Source: Myxococcales bacterium (GTDB lineage: Bacteria; Myxococcota_A; Polyangia; Nannocystales; Nannocystaceae). From it: a stretch of 64,000 nt of DNA. The stretch covers positions 284,991 to 348,990 of the forward strand of contig JACKDV010000007.1 in NCBI GenBank assembly GCA_020633315.1, read 5' to 3'. Positions 25,941 through 38,137 of the stretch are shown one piece after another. The number at the start of each line of letters is the position of its first letter. The first letter of the stretch is position 1. Below the pieces are notes generated by a model that did no database searches, had not been told where the DNA came from, and saw nothing but the letters and a program-made list of their open reading frames with translations. A program made the position numbers and the translations under genes.

Positions 25941-26358
25941 CCCGCAGTTCTTTACATAGACCTACACCCAGGCCCTTGTCTACTGAAAAGTGAACCACCT
26001 GTCATGTTCTGATTCGAGCCCGTACGGGGATCTAGACGCAGAATTCGTAAGATCCAGCCAGGTGCTGATCTCGCGGCGGGGCGTTCGATACCCACATTCG
26101 ACTACACCACTCGATGTGATGGTGAGCCACCGTCCTCGATGGTCTCGGGGGCAAGCAACCCCAGCACACTGTGCGGCCTTGTTCTCGATTGCCCCGACTT
26201 CGGCGTGACCCACCGCGCCTCCGCGATCCCACGATGCCATCGAAGAGCGCCGGCATCGCTGGCCCACTCGCCGCGATGCTTCTCGGCTCGGCTCGGCTCG
26301 GCTCGCGTCGAGCGGTCACCCGAGCGGCATTGCACCCGGCCCCGTGGCGTGCGGCGGC
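25941..26358. other. Lower-GC intergenic stretch without a recognised gene
   Basis: This 418-base gap is visibly less GC-rich between about 25960 and 26200 than the rest of the window. Short open frames in it do not follow local codon bias and match nothing I know. I tested parts for tRNA folding and found none. A pentanucleotide tract, CTCGG repeated four times, lies at about 26282-26305. It may be a remnant of inserted DNA. Confidence 0.45.
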
Positions 26359-28121
26359 CTAGTTGCCCGAGAGCACCCGGGCGGGCTCCATCCGCGCGGC
26401 CCGGCGGGCTGGCAGTAGCGCCCCGAGCACGCAGAAGCTCACCGAGAACGCCAGCGAGGCCACGATGAGCCACCACGGGAAGTCGAAGTAGGTGGTGGGC
26501 TTGTACGGGAAGTCGGGCACGTAGCGAGCCGACACCTGGTCGAAGATCGATGCGGCCGTGACCGCGAGCAGCAGGCCGGCGGTGCCCGCCATCATGCCCA
26601 GCGACGCGGCCTCGCCCAGGATGATGCGGCCGATGTCGCCGCGGGTGGCTCCCACCGCTCGCATCACGCCGATCTCCCGCTGGCGCTCGTACACCAGCAT
26701 GAAGAACACGTGCATGATGTTGACGGCGGCGATGCCCACGATCACCGCGCTGACGAGGCCGAAGACCATCATGAACACGGCGATCAGCAGGGCGGCCTGC
26801 TCGGCGCCGCTGTCCTTGACCTGGAGCTCGAGGTCCTCCACGCCCTTGGCCACCATCGCCACATCGTCCTTGACCGGCACCTCGACGATCACCGAGTGGT
26901 AGCGCTGGGCGTCCTCCGCGTTGCCGAACTCGACGTTGTAGCGCTGTACGTAGCCCAGCGGCAGGGTGATGCCCAGCGGGATCGCCTTGTCGGAGAAGCC
27001 CACGAACATCCCGCGGTCGTGCACCACCCGATCCTTGTTGGAGGCGAGCACCATCGACTCGCCCACGATCAGATCGAAGGTGAAGCCCCGCACCGCATCG
27101 GGGTTGAGCTGGGGGAAGTTGTGCGCTCGACGAAGGGTGCCGTTGTACAGCTCCACCACGTGGTTGGAGACGATCACCGGCACGAAGTGCCGGCAGACCT
27201 TCGCAGGCTCGGGCTCGGGCTCGGGCTCGGCCGCCTTGGGGGTCGGCGTACGCGGGACCGTGCGCGGCGTGCCCGGGGGGGCCGCGCCGGTGCCCGGGGT
27301 CGTCGGGGAAGGCGAGCCGGGCTGCGCCGAGGCACTGGCGCCCGGGATGGCCGGGGCGCTGGCCGTCGCAGGGCGCGGGCTGGCGCCCGGCTTGGGCGTC
27401 GCGGGGCTCGGGCTGGTGGCGGGCTTGGGTGGCGTCGCCTGGGTCCCCGGTGGAGCGGTGGGCGGGGCCAAGGTCCGCGTGGGAATCTTGGCGTCGATCG
27501 TCTTGGGCTTGGGCCGGGGCTTGGGCTTGGGCCGGGGCTTGGGCTTCGCCTTGGCCTTGGTGCCCCCTCGCTCGACCGTCGAGCCCGCCGGCGGCCCGCA
27601 GTACATCTTCTTGCCGCACTCCTCGTCCTTGGTGCAGGGCACGAGGGGCTCCTCGGCCAGGCGCTCGGGGGCGTCGAAGTCGGCGAACTCGTAGCCGTCG
27701 CGGTCGATCTCCTCGGTCATCAGATCGGGGTCGATGCCGTCGGCCACGATCTCCGAGCGCAGGTCGGTGCCGAACAGCGCCTCGCCGCCGTAGGCGATGG
27801 AGCCCACGGTGAGCTTCATCTTGGGGTAGACGGCCTTGACCCCGGGCAGGGCCTTGATCTTGGCCACCATCTCGTCGTCGAGCACGTCGCGACCCATGCC
27901 CATGCGAATGGGTCCCACGTCGACCTCGAGGCTCTTGGGGATCACCTCGAGCTTGTCGAGCGGGAAGATCTTGCCCAGCACCACCTGGCGCACGCCCAGG
28001 CCCAGCGACAAGAAGAACGCGAAGGTGGCGATGCCCACCACGATGCCGATCGAGGCGAGCAGGAAGTGATTGCGGCTCCGCCGGAGGTTGGCGAGCACCA
28101 TCATGAACAGACGGTTGCTCC

Positions 28122-28125
<4 letters not shown>
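26359..28125 (-). CDS. MacB/FtsX-type ABC transporter permease
   Basis: The 588-residue permease has the FtsX/MacB layout. There is one membrane span at about residues 20-42, a large periplasmic domain, and three spans at the C-terminus with the conserved segment YERQREIGVMRAVGAT. The periplasmic domain carries an insertion at about residues 175-305, rich in Lys/Pro then Pro/Ala/Thr, flanked by a Cys-rich CTKDEECGKKMYC element. Its start overlaps the stop of the ATPase gene by four bases. Such transporters move lipoproteins, peptides or antibiotics, or transmit mechanical force; the substrate is not evident. Confidence 0.9.
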
Positions 28126-28940
<815 letters not shown>

Positions 28941-28972
28941 CGCGCGGACGATAGCCCTGGCTCCCCAGGGCG

Positions 28973-31240
<2,268 letters not shown>

Positions 31241-31376
31241 CGAGGCCCAGCATGCAGGATACCCCACCCCGCGCCACCCTCGACCGGCGAGGCCGAGCGA
31301 TCGAGCACCAGCCCGTCGGCCGCGTCGGAGCGCTCGGCGCCAGCCTCCGCCGAGCGCGACCGAGCTGGAGCCTGGG

Positions 31377-34112
31377 CTAGAACTCGAGCTTCATCCCCAC
31401 CGAAGGGATGATGGGCAACGACGGGATGTTGTCGTACGCCGAGAAGTCGTAGGAGTAGTTCACGAACTCGGCGTTCTGGTGGTTGTAGACGTTCTGCACG
31501 TCGAGGTAGGTGGTCAGGCTGACCCGCTTCCACACGAAGCGCTTGTCCACCCGCAGATCGAGCTGGTGGAACGCGGGCACTCGCGCCGAGTTGGGCTCGC
31601 CCGAGATCGGCACGTAGCCGCCCTCGCTGGCGTCGTAGACCGAGCCCACCACCGGGGTGAAGGGGTTGCCCGAGACCACGCGGAAGCGCGCGCCGACCTG
31701 CCAGCCCTTGGGCAGGCGATACACCCCGATGAGGGTGAGGATGTGGGTCTGGTCGAGGTCGAAGAGGCGGAAGCCTTCGGAGGGATCGGGGCGACGCTCG
31801 GAGCGCGACAGCGTGTAGGACAGCCAGCCGAACACGTTGCGGGTGAGGTTCTTTCGCACGAAGAATTCGCCGCCGAAGATCCGGCCCGCGCCGCGGCTGT
31901 CGAAGTTCTCCAGGCCCACCTCGCCGTTGCGGCGGATCACCAGGTCGGAGGAGGGCGCGGCCAGGTCCCACAGGTACTTGTAGAAGCCCGTCACCTCCAC
32001 GCGGATGTCGTAGTCGAAGTCGCGACCCACCGCGAGGCTGGTGTGCAGCGCCCGCTCGGGCAGCACGTCGGGGTTGCCGAAGCGCTGGTTCCACTCCTGG
32101 AAGTCGGGGATCTGCGAGTACAGGCCCACGCCGCCCTTGATGCTGGTGCGGTCGCCCACCTGCCACAGGAAGCGCAGCCGCGGGTCGGTGGTGAGCTGGC
32201 GGAACAGCAGCGAGTACTGGGTGAGCCGCACGCTGGGGTAGAGCACCAGCTTGTCGGTCGCGTGGATCACCACCGTGGTGTAGAGCGCGGGCGAGAAGAA
32301 GTACTCGCTGGAGCTCAGGCGCAGGCGGGTGTCGGTGGAGCCCGCCCCCGGGGTGGGCACCGGCACCGACTCCGCGTCGAGCTTCAGGCTGCCCCCGTAC
32401 ACCTGCGCCCCCAGGCCCCAGTAGAAGCGCGGGCTGGCCCGGAAGCCCAGCTCGGCGCGCCCCGAGAAGTTGTGGGAGATCAGGCGGAAGCGGAACAGCC
32501 CGCCCGCGCCCGCGCCCACGTCGTCGTAGCGATACGAGGGGGTCACCAGCATCTCCCACGGCCCCTCCTTGCGGGTGTAGGCCAGGTCGGCGCGGTGGAA
32601 GGACAGCGAGGTCTCGAACTGATCGCGCTCGCTGGGCTCGATGTCGTTGGGGTTGGCCGCGACCAGCCGGGTGCGATCGTCCGAGCCGAACACCCGGGCG
32701 GTGAGGTTGCCTCCCGACACCGGGTAGTCGAGCACCGCCTGGTAGTCGTAGTAGCGGGGGGCCACCGACACGCTCAGGCCGGCGTCGTCGGGGATGATCG
32801 CGGGCAGCAGCACGTCGATGTAGCTGCGCCGACCGCTGAGCACGAACGAGCCCTTGCCCACCGGTCCCTCGGCGAGCACCCCGGTGTCGAACAGGTCGCT
32901 GTCCACGTAGCCGTGGTAGCCATCGCGGCGGCCCCGGCGGGTGGTCACGTCGATCACGCCGCCGATCGCATCGCCGTAGCGCGCGTCGAAGTTGCCGGGG
33001 ATGAAATCGATCTTCTCCAGGATGTCGGAGTTGAAGACGCTGGTGATCCCGCCGAAGTGGAAGAGCTGCGGGATCTCGTGCTCGCCCAGGAACACGGCGG
33101 AGTCGGTGGGATCGGAGCCGCGGATCACCAGCAGGCCGATGCCCAGGGGCGCGCGGGCGATGCCGGGGAAGTTCTGGATCGACTTGAGCGCGTCGCCCTG
33201 CGTGCCGGGCAGGTTGCGGATCTCCTCGGCGGTGATCGTGCGGCGGCTGACCTCCTCGCGCTCGAGCCGGGAGCCCGCCACCACCGTGCGGTAGGGGTTG
33301 TCCTCGAGCCGCTTGGCGTAGTAGCGCACGCTCAGGGCTTGGTTCGCGGGGAGCTCCTCGATCGCCTCGAGGCGCTCGAAGCCCTGGATCAGCACCACCA
33401 GGCGCAGCTTGCCGTCGGGCAGGCCGGCCAGCGAGAAGCGGCCCTCCTCGTCGGTGACCGCCTGGGCCTGCCACTTGGGCGGGGGCAGCTCGCGGTAGTC
33501 GTGGTGACGCACGGGGCCGAGCTCCGCGTCGGGGTCGGCCGGGATCACCACCACGCGGGCGCCCACCAGCGGGGTGCGGTCGCCGGCCTCGAGGAGCTGG
33601 CCGGTCAGGCGCACCGGACCATCGGCGTCGACGGGGGAGGGGCCCTCATCGTCCTCGTCGGGCGCGGGCTCGAGCTCGTCGGGCATGGGCTCGAGCTCGT
33701 CGGGCACGGGCTCGTCGGGCTCTGGCTCTGGCTCCGGCGGCGCGAAGTCGATGGGGATCGGGATCACGACCTCGATCTCCCGCCCCTGCCAGCGCGCCGG
33801 CGAGTAGCGTAGCTGCAGCACCGCGGCCATGGCCGCCTCGTCGAGCAGCGGGTGCACGCCCTGGACCACCACCGGCTCCTTGGGCACGCCGTCGGTGCCG
33901 ATGGTCACCTCGATCATCACCCGCCCCGAGGGCGGGGGTCGGAGCTCGCGTGCCGCCTCGGGGTAGTCGATCGACGTGCCCTGGAGCAGCGTTGGCGGCT
34001 CGACCTCCTCGGGCGAGACCTCGGGCGCGAGCGCGGCCTGGGCCGACGCAGGGACCCAGCCCAGCCCAGCCGCGAGGAGCCCCACCTGCATTGCGCGCAC
34101 GAGCCGATGCAT
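31377..34112 (-). CDS. TonB-dependent receptor with N-terminal TonB C-terminal-like domain
   Basis: The 911-residue protein has a signal peptide. Next is a domain resembling the C-terminal domain of TonB (residues about 45-135: PEAARELRPPPSGRVMIEV, then AAVLQLRYSPARWQGREI). A Pro/Glu/Asp-rich linker with repeated PDELEP follows, then a carboxypeptidase regulatory-like domain. The plug (TAEEIRNLPGTQGDALKSI, then FNSDILEKIDFIPGNF) and the outer-membrane barrel complete it, with a terminal strand ending in KLEF. It imports a large ligand such as a siderophore or polymer. Start ATG 34112 opens the signal peptide. The divergent transporter gene begins very close by. Confidence 0.9.
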   Translation of the reverse strand: MHRLVRAMQVGLLAAGLGWVPASAQAALAPEVSPEEVEPPTLLQGTSIDYPEAARELRPPPSGRVMIEVTIGTDGVPKEPVVVQGVHPLLDEAAMAAVLQLRYSPARWQGREIEVVIPIPIDFAPPEPEPEPDEPVPDELEPMPDELEPAPDEDDEGPSPVDADGPVRLTGQLLEAGDRTPLVGARVVVIPADPDAELGPVRHHDYRELPPPKWQAQAVTDEEGRFSLAGLPDGKLRLVVLIQGFERLEAIEELPANQALSVRYYAKRLEDNPYRTVVAGSRLEREEVSRRTITAEEIRNLPGTQGDALKSIQNFPGIARAPLGIGLLVIRGSDPTDSAVFLGEHEIPQLFHFGGITSVFNSDILEKIDFIPGNFDARYGDAIGGVIDVTTRRGRRDGYHGYVDSDLFDTGVLAEGPVGKGSFVLSGRRSYIDVLLPAIIPDDAGLSVSVAPRYYDYQAVLDYPVSGGNLTARVFGSDDRTRLVAANPNDIEPSERDQFETSLSFHRADLAYTRKEGPWEMLVTPSYRYDDVGAGAGGLFRFRLISHNFSGRAELGFRASPRFYWGLGAQVYGGSLKLDAESVPVPTPGAGSTDTRLRLSSSEYFFSPALYTTVVIHATDKLVLYPSVRLTQYSLLFRQLTTDPRLRFLWQVGDRTSIKGGVGLYSQIPDFQEWNQRFGNPDVLPERALHTSLAVGRDFDYDIRVEVTGFYKYLWDLAAPSSDLVIRRNGEVGLENFDSRGAGRIFGGEFFVRKNLTRNVFGWLSYTLSRSERRPDPSEGFRLFDLDQTHILTLIGVYRLPKGWQVGARFRVVSGNPFTPVVGSVYDASEGGYVPISGEPNSARVPAFHQLDLRVDKRFVWKRVSLTTYLDVQNVYNHQNAEFVNYSYDFSAYDNIPSLPIIPSVGMKLEF

Positions 34113-34127
34113 GATCGCGGCCGGATT

Positions 34128-35426
34128 ATGCCCCAACGGCCGCGGGCGCAACACGGCGGCACGTCACGGCCTCGAATCGTGGTACCACCCTTCGTGGTGG
34201 AGCCTCATCGCCTCGTCTCGGTCCTGGGTGCGCTGGCCATGCTCGCCATTGCCTACGGGCTGTCCACCAGTCGCCGCAGCGTGAAGCTGCGCCTGGTGCT
34301 GTGGGGCGTGGGGCTGCAGTGGCTGCTGGGGGTGATCCTGCTGCGCCTGCCCCAGGGCCGCGACGCCCTGGCGGCCGCCTCGGAGGTGGTGCAGTCGGTG
34401 CTCGACCAGAGCTACGAGGGCTCCAAGTTCGTGTTCGCCTCCCTCGGCGCGCAGCAGGGCGGCGAGTCGGGGCTCGGCACCATCTTCGCCTTCCAGGTGC
34501 TGCCCACCATCGTCTTCATCGCCTCGCTGTTCTCGATCCTCTACTACCTGGGGATCATGCAGCTGGTGGTGCGCGGCCTGGCCTGGGTCATGATGCGCAC
34601 CATGGGGACCAGCGGGGCCGAGTCGCTGTCGGTGGCCGCCAGCGTGTTCATGGGCCAGACCGAGGCCCCGCTGACCATCAAGCCCTTCCTGGACCGCCTC
34701 ACCGAGTCCGAGCTGTTCGTGGTGATGGTGGGCGGCATGGCCTCGGTCTCGGGGGCCATCCTCGGGGCCTACGTGGCCATCGGTCAGGTGCCCATCGCCC
34801 ACCTGCTCACCGCGGTGGCGATGACCGCCCCCGTCTCGATCGTGATGGCCAAGCTCATGGTCCCCGAGACCGACGAGCCCGAGACCATGGGCACCATCGA
34901 CGTCGACATCCCCAAGACCGACGTCAACGTGCTCGACGCCGCGGCCAGCGGGGCCAGCGACGGCCTCAAGCTGGCGCTCAACGTGGGCGCCATGCTCATC
35001 GCCTTCGTGGCCCTGGTGGCGCTGGCCAACGTGGTGCTGGGCGTGATCACCATCGGCGACGAGCCGCTCACCATGCAGCGGATCATGGGCTGGCTGTTCT
35101 TCCCCATCGCCGTGCTCATGGGCGTGCCGATCGCCGAGGCGCAGGAGGTGGGCAGCGTGCTCGGCACCCGCATCGTGCTCAACGAGCTGTACGGCTTCGA
35201 CATGATCCGAGAGCTGGCCGGCCAGCTCTCCGCGCGCTCGGAGGCGATCTGTACCTTCGCCATCTGCGGCTTCTCCAGCATCTCCAGCATCGGCATCCTC
35301 ATCGGCGGGCTGGGGGGGCTGGCGCCCTCGCGCAAGCAGGACATCGCGCGGCTCGGGGTGCGGGCGCTCATCGCGGCCACGCTCAGCAACTTCGCCTCGG
35401 CCTGCGTGGCCGGGGCGCTGATGTAG
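34128..35426 (+). CDS. Concentrative nucleoside transporter (NupC/CNT family)
   Basis: The protein (432 residues from ATG 34128) has the CNT-family segments in order: VFASLGAQ with a Gly-rich loop, FAFQVLPTIVFIASLFSILY, MGQTEAPLTIKPF (the conserved substrate-binding GQxEA), and FAICGFSSISSIGI. It imports nucleosides using a Na+ or H+ gradient. The nucleoside-breakdown operon at 46-52 kb gives it a metabolic outlet. The start is uncertain: ATG 34128 leaves only 15 bases to the divergent receptor gene, and in-frame GTGs at 34179, 34194 and 34197 would begin close to the first membrane span. Confidence 0.93.
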   Translation: MPQRPRAQHGGTSRPRIVVPPFVVEPHRLVSVLGALAMLAIAYGLSTSRRSVKLRLVLWGVGLQWLLGVILLRLPQGRDALAAASEVVQSVLDQSYEGSKFVFASLGAQQGGESGLGTIFAFQVLPTIVFIASLFSILYYLGIMQLVVRGLAWVMMRTMGTSGAESLSVAASVFMGQTEAPLTIKPFLDRLTESELFVVMVGGMASVSGAILGAYVAIGQVPIAHLLTAVAMTAPVSIVMAKLMVPETDEPETMGTIDVDIPKTDVNVLDAAASGASDGLKLALNVGAMLIAFVALVALANVVLGVITIGDEPLTMQRIMGWLFFPIAVLMGVPIAEAQEVGSVLGTRIVLNELYGFDMIRELAGQLSARSEAICTFAICGFSSISSIGILIGGLGGLAPSRKQDIARLGVRALIAATLSNFASACVAGALM

Positions 35427-35474
35427 CGACGCGCTCGCTCGCCGCCCTCGCGGGAGGTGGGGGTACGATGGGGC

Positions 35475-37388
35475 GTGGCTCGTCTGCGCATCGTGATCCC
35501 CCTGCTGCTGCTGCTCGTCTGGGTCGCGCTGGGGGTGGCCCGGCCCTCGCCGCGGGCGGCGGTGCTGGCCGAGGACGCACGGCCCCTCGCCGGCACGCCG
35601 GGGCTCGCGGCCACCGACGCCCCCCGCTCGATCGACGAGCTGCGCGAGCGGATCGCCGAGGTGCTCGTGCGCGAGGGGGTGCCCGGGGCCGGCATCGCCC
35701 TGGTCGATCGCGAGGGCATCGTGTGGGCCGGCGGGGTGGGGGTGGCCGATCGCGAGAGCGGGGCCCCCGTCACCGAGCACACCGTGTTCCGCGTGGCGTC
35801 GATCACCAAGAGCATCGTGGGCCTGGGCGTGGCGCGGCTGGCCGCCCAGGGCCGACTGTCGCTCGACGCTCCGCTGCGCCACACCCTGCCCGAGCTGGAG
35901 CTGCAGGGCCCGTGGGCGGACGAGCTCACCCTCGCCCACGTGCTCGAGCACACCGCCGGCTTCGACGACATGCGCTTCAACGAGTGGTGGACCGAGGACG
36001 AGGGGCTCGCGCCCGCCCTGGCCCTGCAGATCAACCCGCGCTCGCGGGCGATCCGCTGGCGACCCGGCAGCCGCATGGCCTACAGCAACGTGGGCTACAC
36101 CGTGGCCGGCCTCGCCATCGAGCGCGCGACCGGGGAGCCCTTCGACCAGTGGCTGCGGGCCGAGGTGTTCGCCCCGCTCGGCATGGGCGAGGCCACCTTC
36201 CGCCGCACGCCCGAGCGCAGCGAGCAGCTCGCCACCGGCTACCTCGATCGCGAGCGGCCTGCTCGCTTCTCGCCCATCGCTCATCGCCCCGCGGGCGCGC
36301 TGCTGGCCACGCCGGTGGAGCTCGGGCAGCTCGTGCGCTTCTGGCTGCGCCGCGGCGAGGGCCTGCCTGCCGTGGTGCCGCCCGCCTGGCTCGATCGGAT
36401 CGAGCGCGCCGACTCGCTGCGGCGCTCGCCCCTCGACGTCGACTACGGCCTGGGCAACTACGGCGACGTGGCCCACCCGGTGCGAGCCCGCGGCCACGAC
36501 GGCGGGCTGCCCGGCTTCCTGTCGTGCTACCGCTACTTCCCCGAGCTCGGCGTGGGCTACGTGATGCTGCTCAACGCCACCCACTCGGCGCTCGCCTACG
36601 CGGAGATTCGTCGGCTTCTGTTCGCCTACCTCACCCGCGACCTCCGCCTGCCCCGGCCGCCGCGGGTCGAGCCCGGCTCGGAGCGCGAGAGCTGGGCCGG
36701 CAGCTACGCCCTCGCCAACCCGCGCAACGAGCTGCTGGGCTTCCTCGATCGGGCCGTGGTGAGCTTCGAGCTCGGCCCCACCCCCGACGGCATCTGGCTG
36801 CGCTCGTCGTTCGGGCTCCACACCGAGGCGGTGGCCACCGTCGACGGTGCCTATCGCTTCCCCCGCGAGAGCGGCTCCTCGATCCGCCTGGTCCGCGACG
36901 ACGACGGCGCTCGGGTGCTCACCGCGGGCTGGGTCTACGCGCAGGAGCAGTCGCCGTGGCGCGCGAAGCTGCGCTGGTGGCTGCTCACCGCCGCGGTGCT
37001 GCTGCTGCAGCTCGCGCCCCCGCTGGCGGCGATCTGGCTGCTGATCCGCGGCGTGCGGCGCCGTGGCCTGCGGCACGCGGGCCTGTGGCTGTGGCCGGGG
37101 CTCGCCGGGCTGATGCTCGGGCTGATGCCCTTCTTGCTCGCCGAGGCGGCGGCCCGCGATGCGCTCGGCCGCGTCGATCCGACCACGGTGGGGCTGTGCG
37201 CGGCTACCATCGTGTTCGCGCTCGGCTCGGCCTTCGGCTTCGCCGCCGCGGTGCGAGCGGCCGTCGCCCGCGATCGTCCCTCGTGGATCGCCCGCCTCGT
37301 CCCCACTCTCACCAGCACCCTCGCGCTGGGGCTCACGCTGTGGCTGGGTGCGCACGGGATCATCGGGCTGCGTACCTGGGCCTGGTGA
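35475..37388 (+). CDS. Beta-lactamase-fold serine hydrolase with C-terminal membrane spans
   Basis: The 637-residue protein has an N-terminal signal/anchor. The class C beta-lactamase-like domain follows with SITK (nucleophile Ser), the Tyr motif YSN and the third motif HDG. After about 500 residues there are four hydrophobic segments (LLTAAVLLLQLAPPLAAIWL onward), so it is anchored by its C-terminus. Such proteins act as esterases, D-amino peptidases or penicillin-binding enzymes. The GTG start at 35475 follows a GGAGG at 35450-35454 at a rather long distance; an in-frame GTG at 35457 is an alternative. Confidence 0.85.
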   Translation: MARLRIVIPLLLLLVWVALGVARPSPRAAVLAEDARPLAGTPGLAATDAPRSIDELRERIAEVLVREGVPGAGIALVDREGIVWAGGVGVADRESGAPVTEHTVFRVASITKSIVGLGVARLAAQGRLSLDAPLRHTLPELELQGPWADELTLAHVLEHTAGFDDMRFNEWWTEDEGLAPALALQINPRSRAIRWRPGSRMAYSNVGYTVAGLAIERATGEPFDQWLRAEVFAPLGMGEATFRRTPERSEQLATGYLDRERPARFSPIAHRPAGALLATPVELGQLVRFWLRRGEGLPAVVPPAWLDRIERADSLRRSPLDVDYGLGNYGDVAHPVRARGHDGGLPGFLSCYRYFPELGVGYVMLLNATHSALAYAEIRRLLFAYLTRDLRLPRPPRVEPGSERESWAGSYALANPRNELLGFLDRAVVSFELGPTPDGIWLRSSFGLHTEAVATVDGAYRFPRESGSSIRLVRDDDGARVLTAGWVYAQEQSPWRAKLRWWLLTAAVLLLQLAPPLAAIWLLIRGVRRRGLRHAGLWLWPGLAGLMLGLMPFLLAEAAARDALGRVDPTTVGLCAATIVFALGSAFGFAAAVRAAVARDRPSWIARLVPTLTSTLALGLTLWLGAHGIIGLRTWAW

Positions 37389-37414
37389 GCGGGGGCGTGG
37401 TATGAGGGCGCTGC

Positions 37415-38128
37415 ATGGGTCGTCTCGTCGTCGTGCGCCACGGTCAGGCTTCGCTGATGAAGGCCGACTACGACGAGCTGTCGCCGCGGGGTCGCGAGCA
37501 GGCCACGGCGCTGGGCGAGCACCTCGCGGCCCAGGGGTGGTCCTTCGACGCCGTGTTCAGCGGCCCGGCTCGTCGCCAGCGCGACACGGCGAGCCTGACC
37601 GGCGAGGCGGTGCGTGCCGCCGATCAGCCGTGGCCCGAGCTCACCGAGCTCGCTGCACTCGACGAGCACGACGCCTTCGCCCTGATTCGCGCCGGCGTGG
37701 GCCTGCTCGCCCACGACCCCGAGGTGGGCGCGGCCAACCGGGTGCTGCTCGCCGCCACCACCCCCGCCGCGCGCTCGGGCGCCTTCCAGCGCCTGTTCGA
37801 GGCGCTGATGCACCGCTGGCTCCGCGACGAGCTGCGGCCGCCGGGGGTGGAGACCTGGCCCGAGTTCCAGACCCGCGTGGGCGCGGGGCTCGACGCGATG
37901 ATCGCCGCCGGGGCGCGCAGCATCGTCGCCTTCTCCTCGGTGGGCCCGCTGGCGGTGATCCTCCAGCGTGCGCTCGGCACCTCCGACGCCGACAGCTTCC
38001 GCACCGCCTGGCGGATCCGCAACGCCTCGCTCACCACCTTCGTGTTCGACGACGCGGGGCGCTTCACCCTCGATGCCTTCAACGCCCTGCCGCACCTGCC
38101 CGATCCCCGCACCTGGACCTTTCGCTGA
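37415..38128 (+). CDS. Histidine phosphatase superfamily protein, second His missing
   Basis: The 237-residue protein opens with the RHG motif VVRHGQAS (catalytic His) and has the Arg in GPARRQRDTA typical of the phosphoglycerate-mutase-like branch. Where most members have a second His in a VxHGG element, it has IVAFSSVGPLAVI. The acidic residue in the middle may still serve as a proton donor. It may be a divergent active branch or a non-enzymatic binder. It lies 9 bases before the acyl-CoA dehydrogenase gene, so is probably co-transcribed with it. Confidence 0.82.
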   Translation: MGRLVVVRHGQASLMKADYDELSPRGREQATALGEHLAAQGWSFDAVFSGPARRQRDTASLTGEAVRAADQPWPELTELAALDEHDAFALIRAGVGLLAHDPEVGAANRVLLAATTPAARSGAFQRLFEALMHRWLRDELRPPGVETWPEFQTRVGAGLDAMIAAGARSIVAFSSVGPLAVILQRALGTSDADSFRTAWRIRNASLTTFVFDDAGRFTLDAFNALPHLPDPRTWTFR

Positions 38129-38137
38129 GGCTCCGCC

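Noticed and set aside
25960..26200. Possible tRNA in the low-GC gap
   Set aside because: A GTTCGAT element resembles a T-loop, but the flanking bases do not form the T-stem and no acceptor stem pairs.
34164..37405. Open frames of more than 1000 codons on both strands across the transporter and hydrolase genes
   Set aside because: They run through two real genes and the gap between them. The translations are Arg/His/Gly-rich low complexity without domains.
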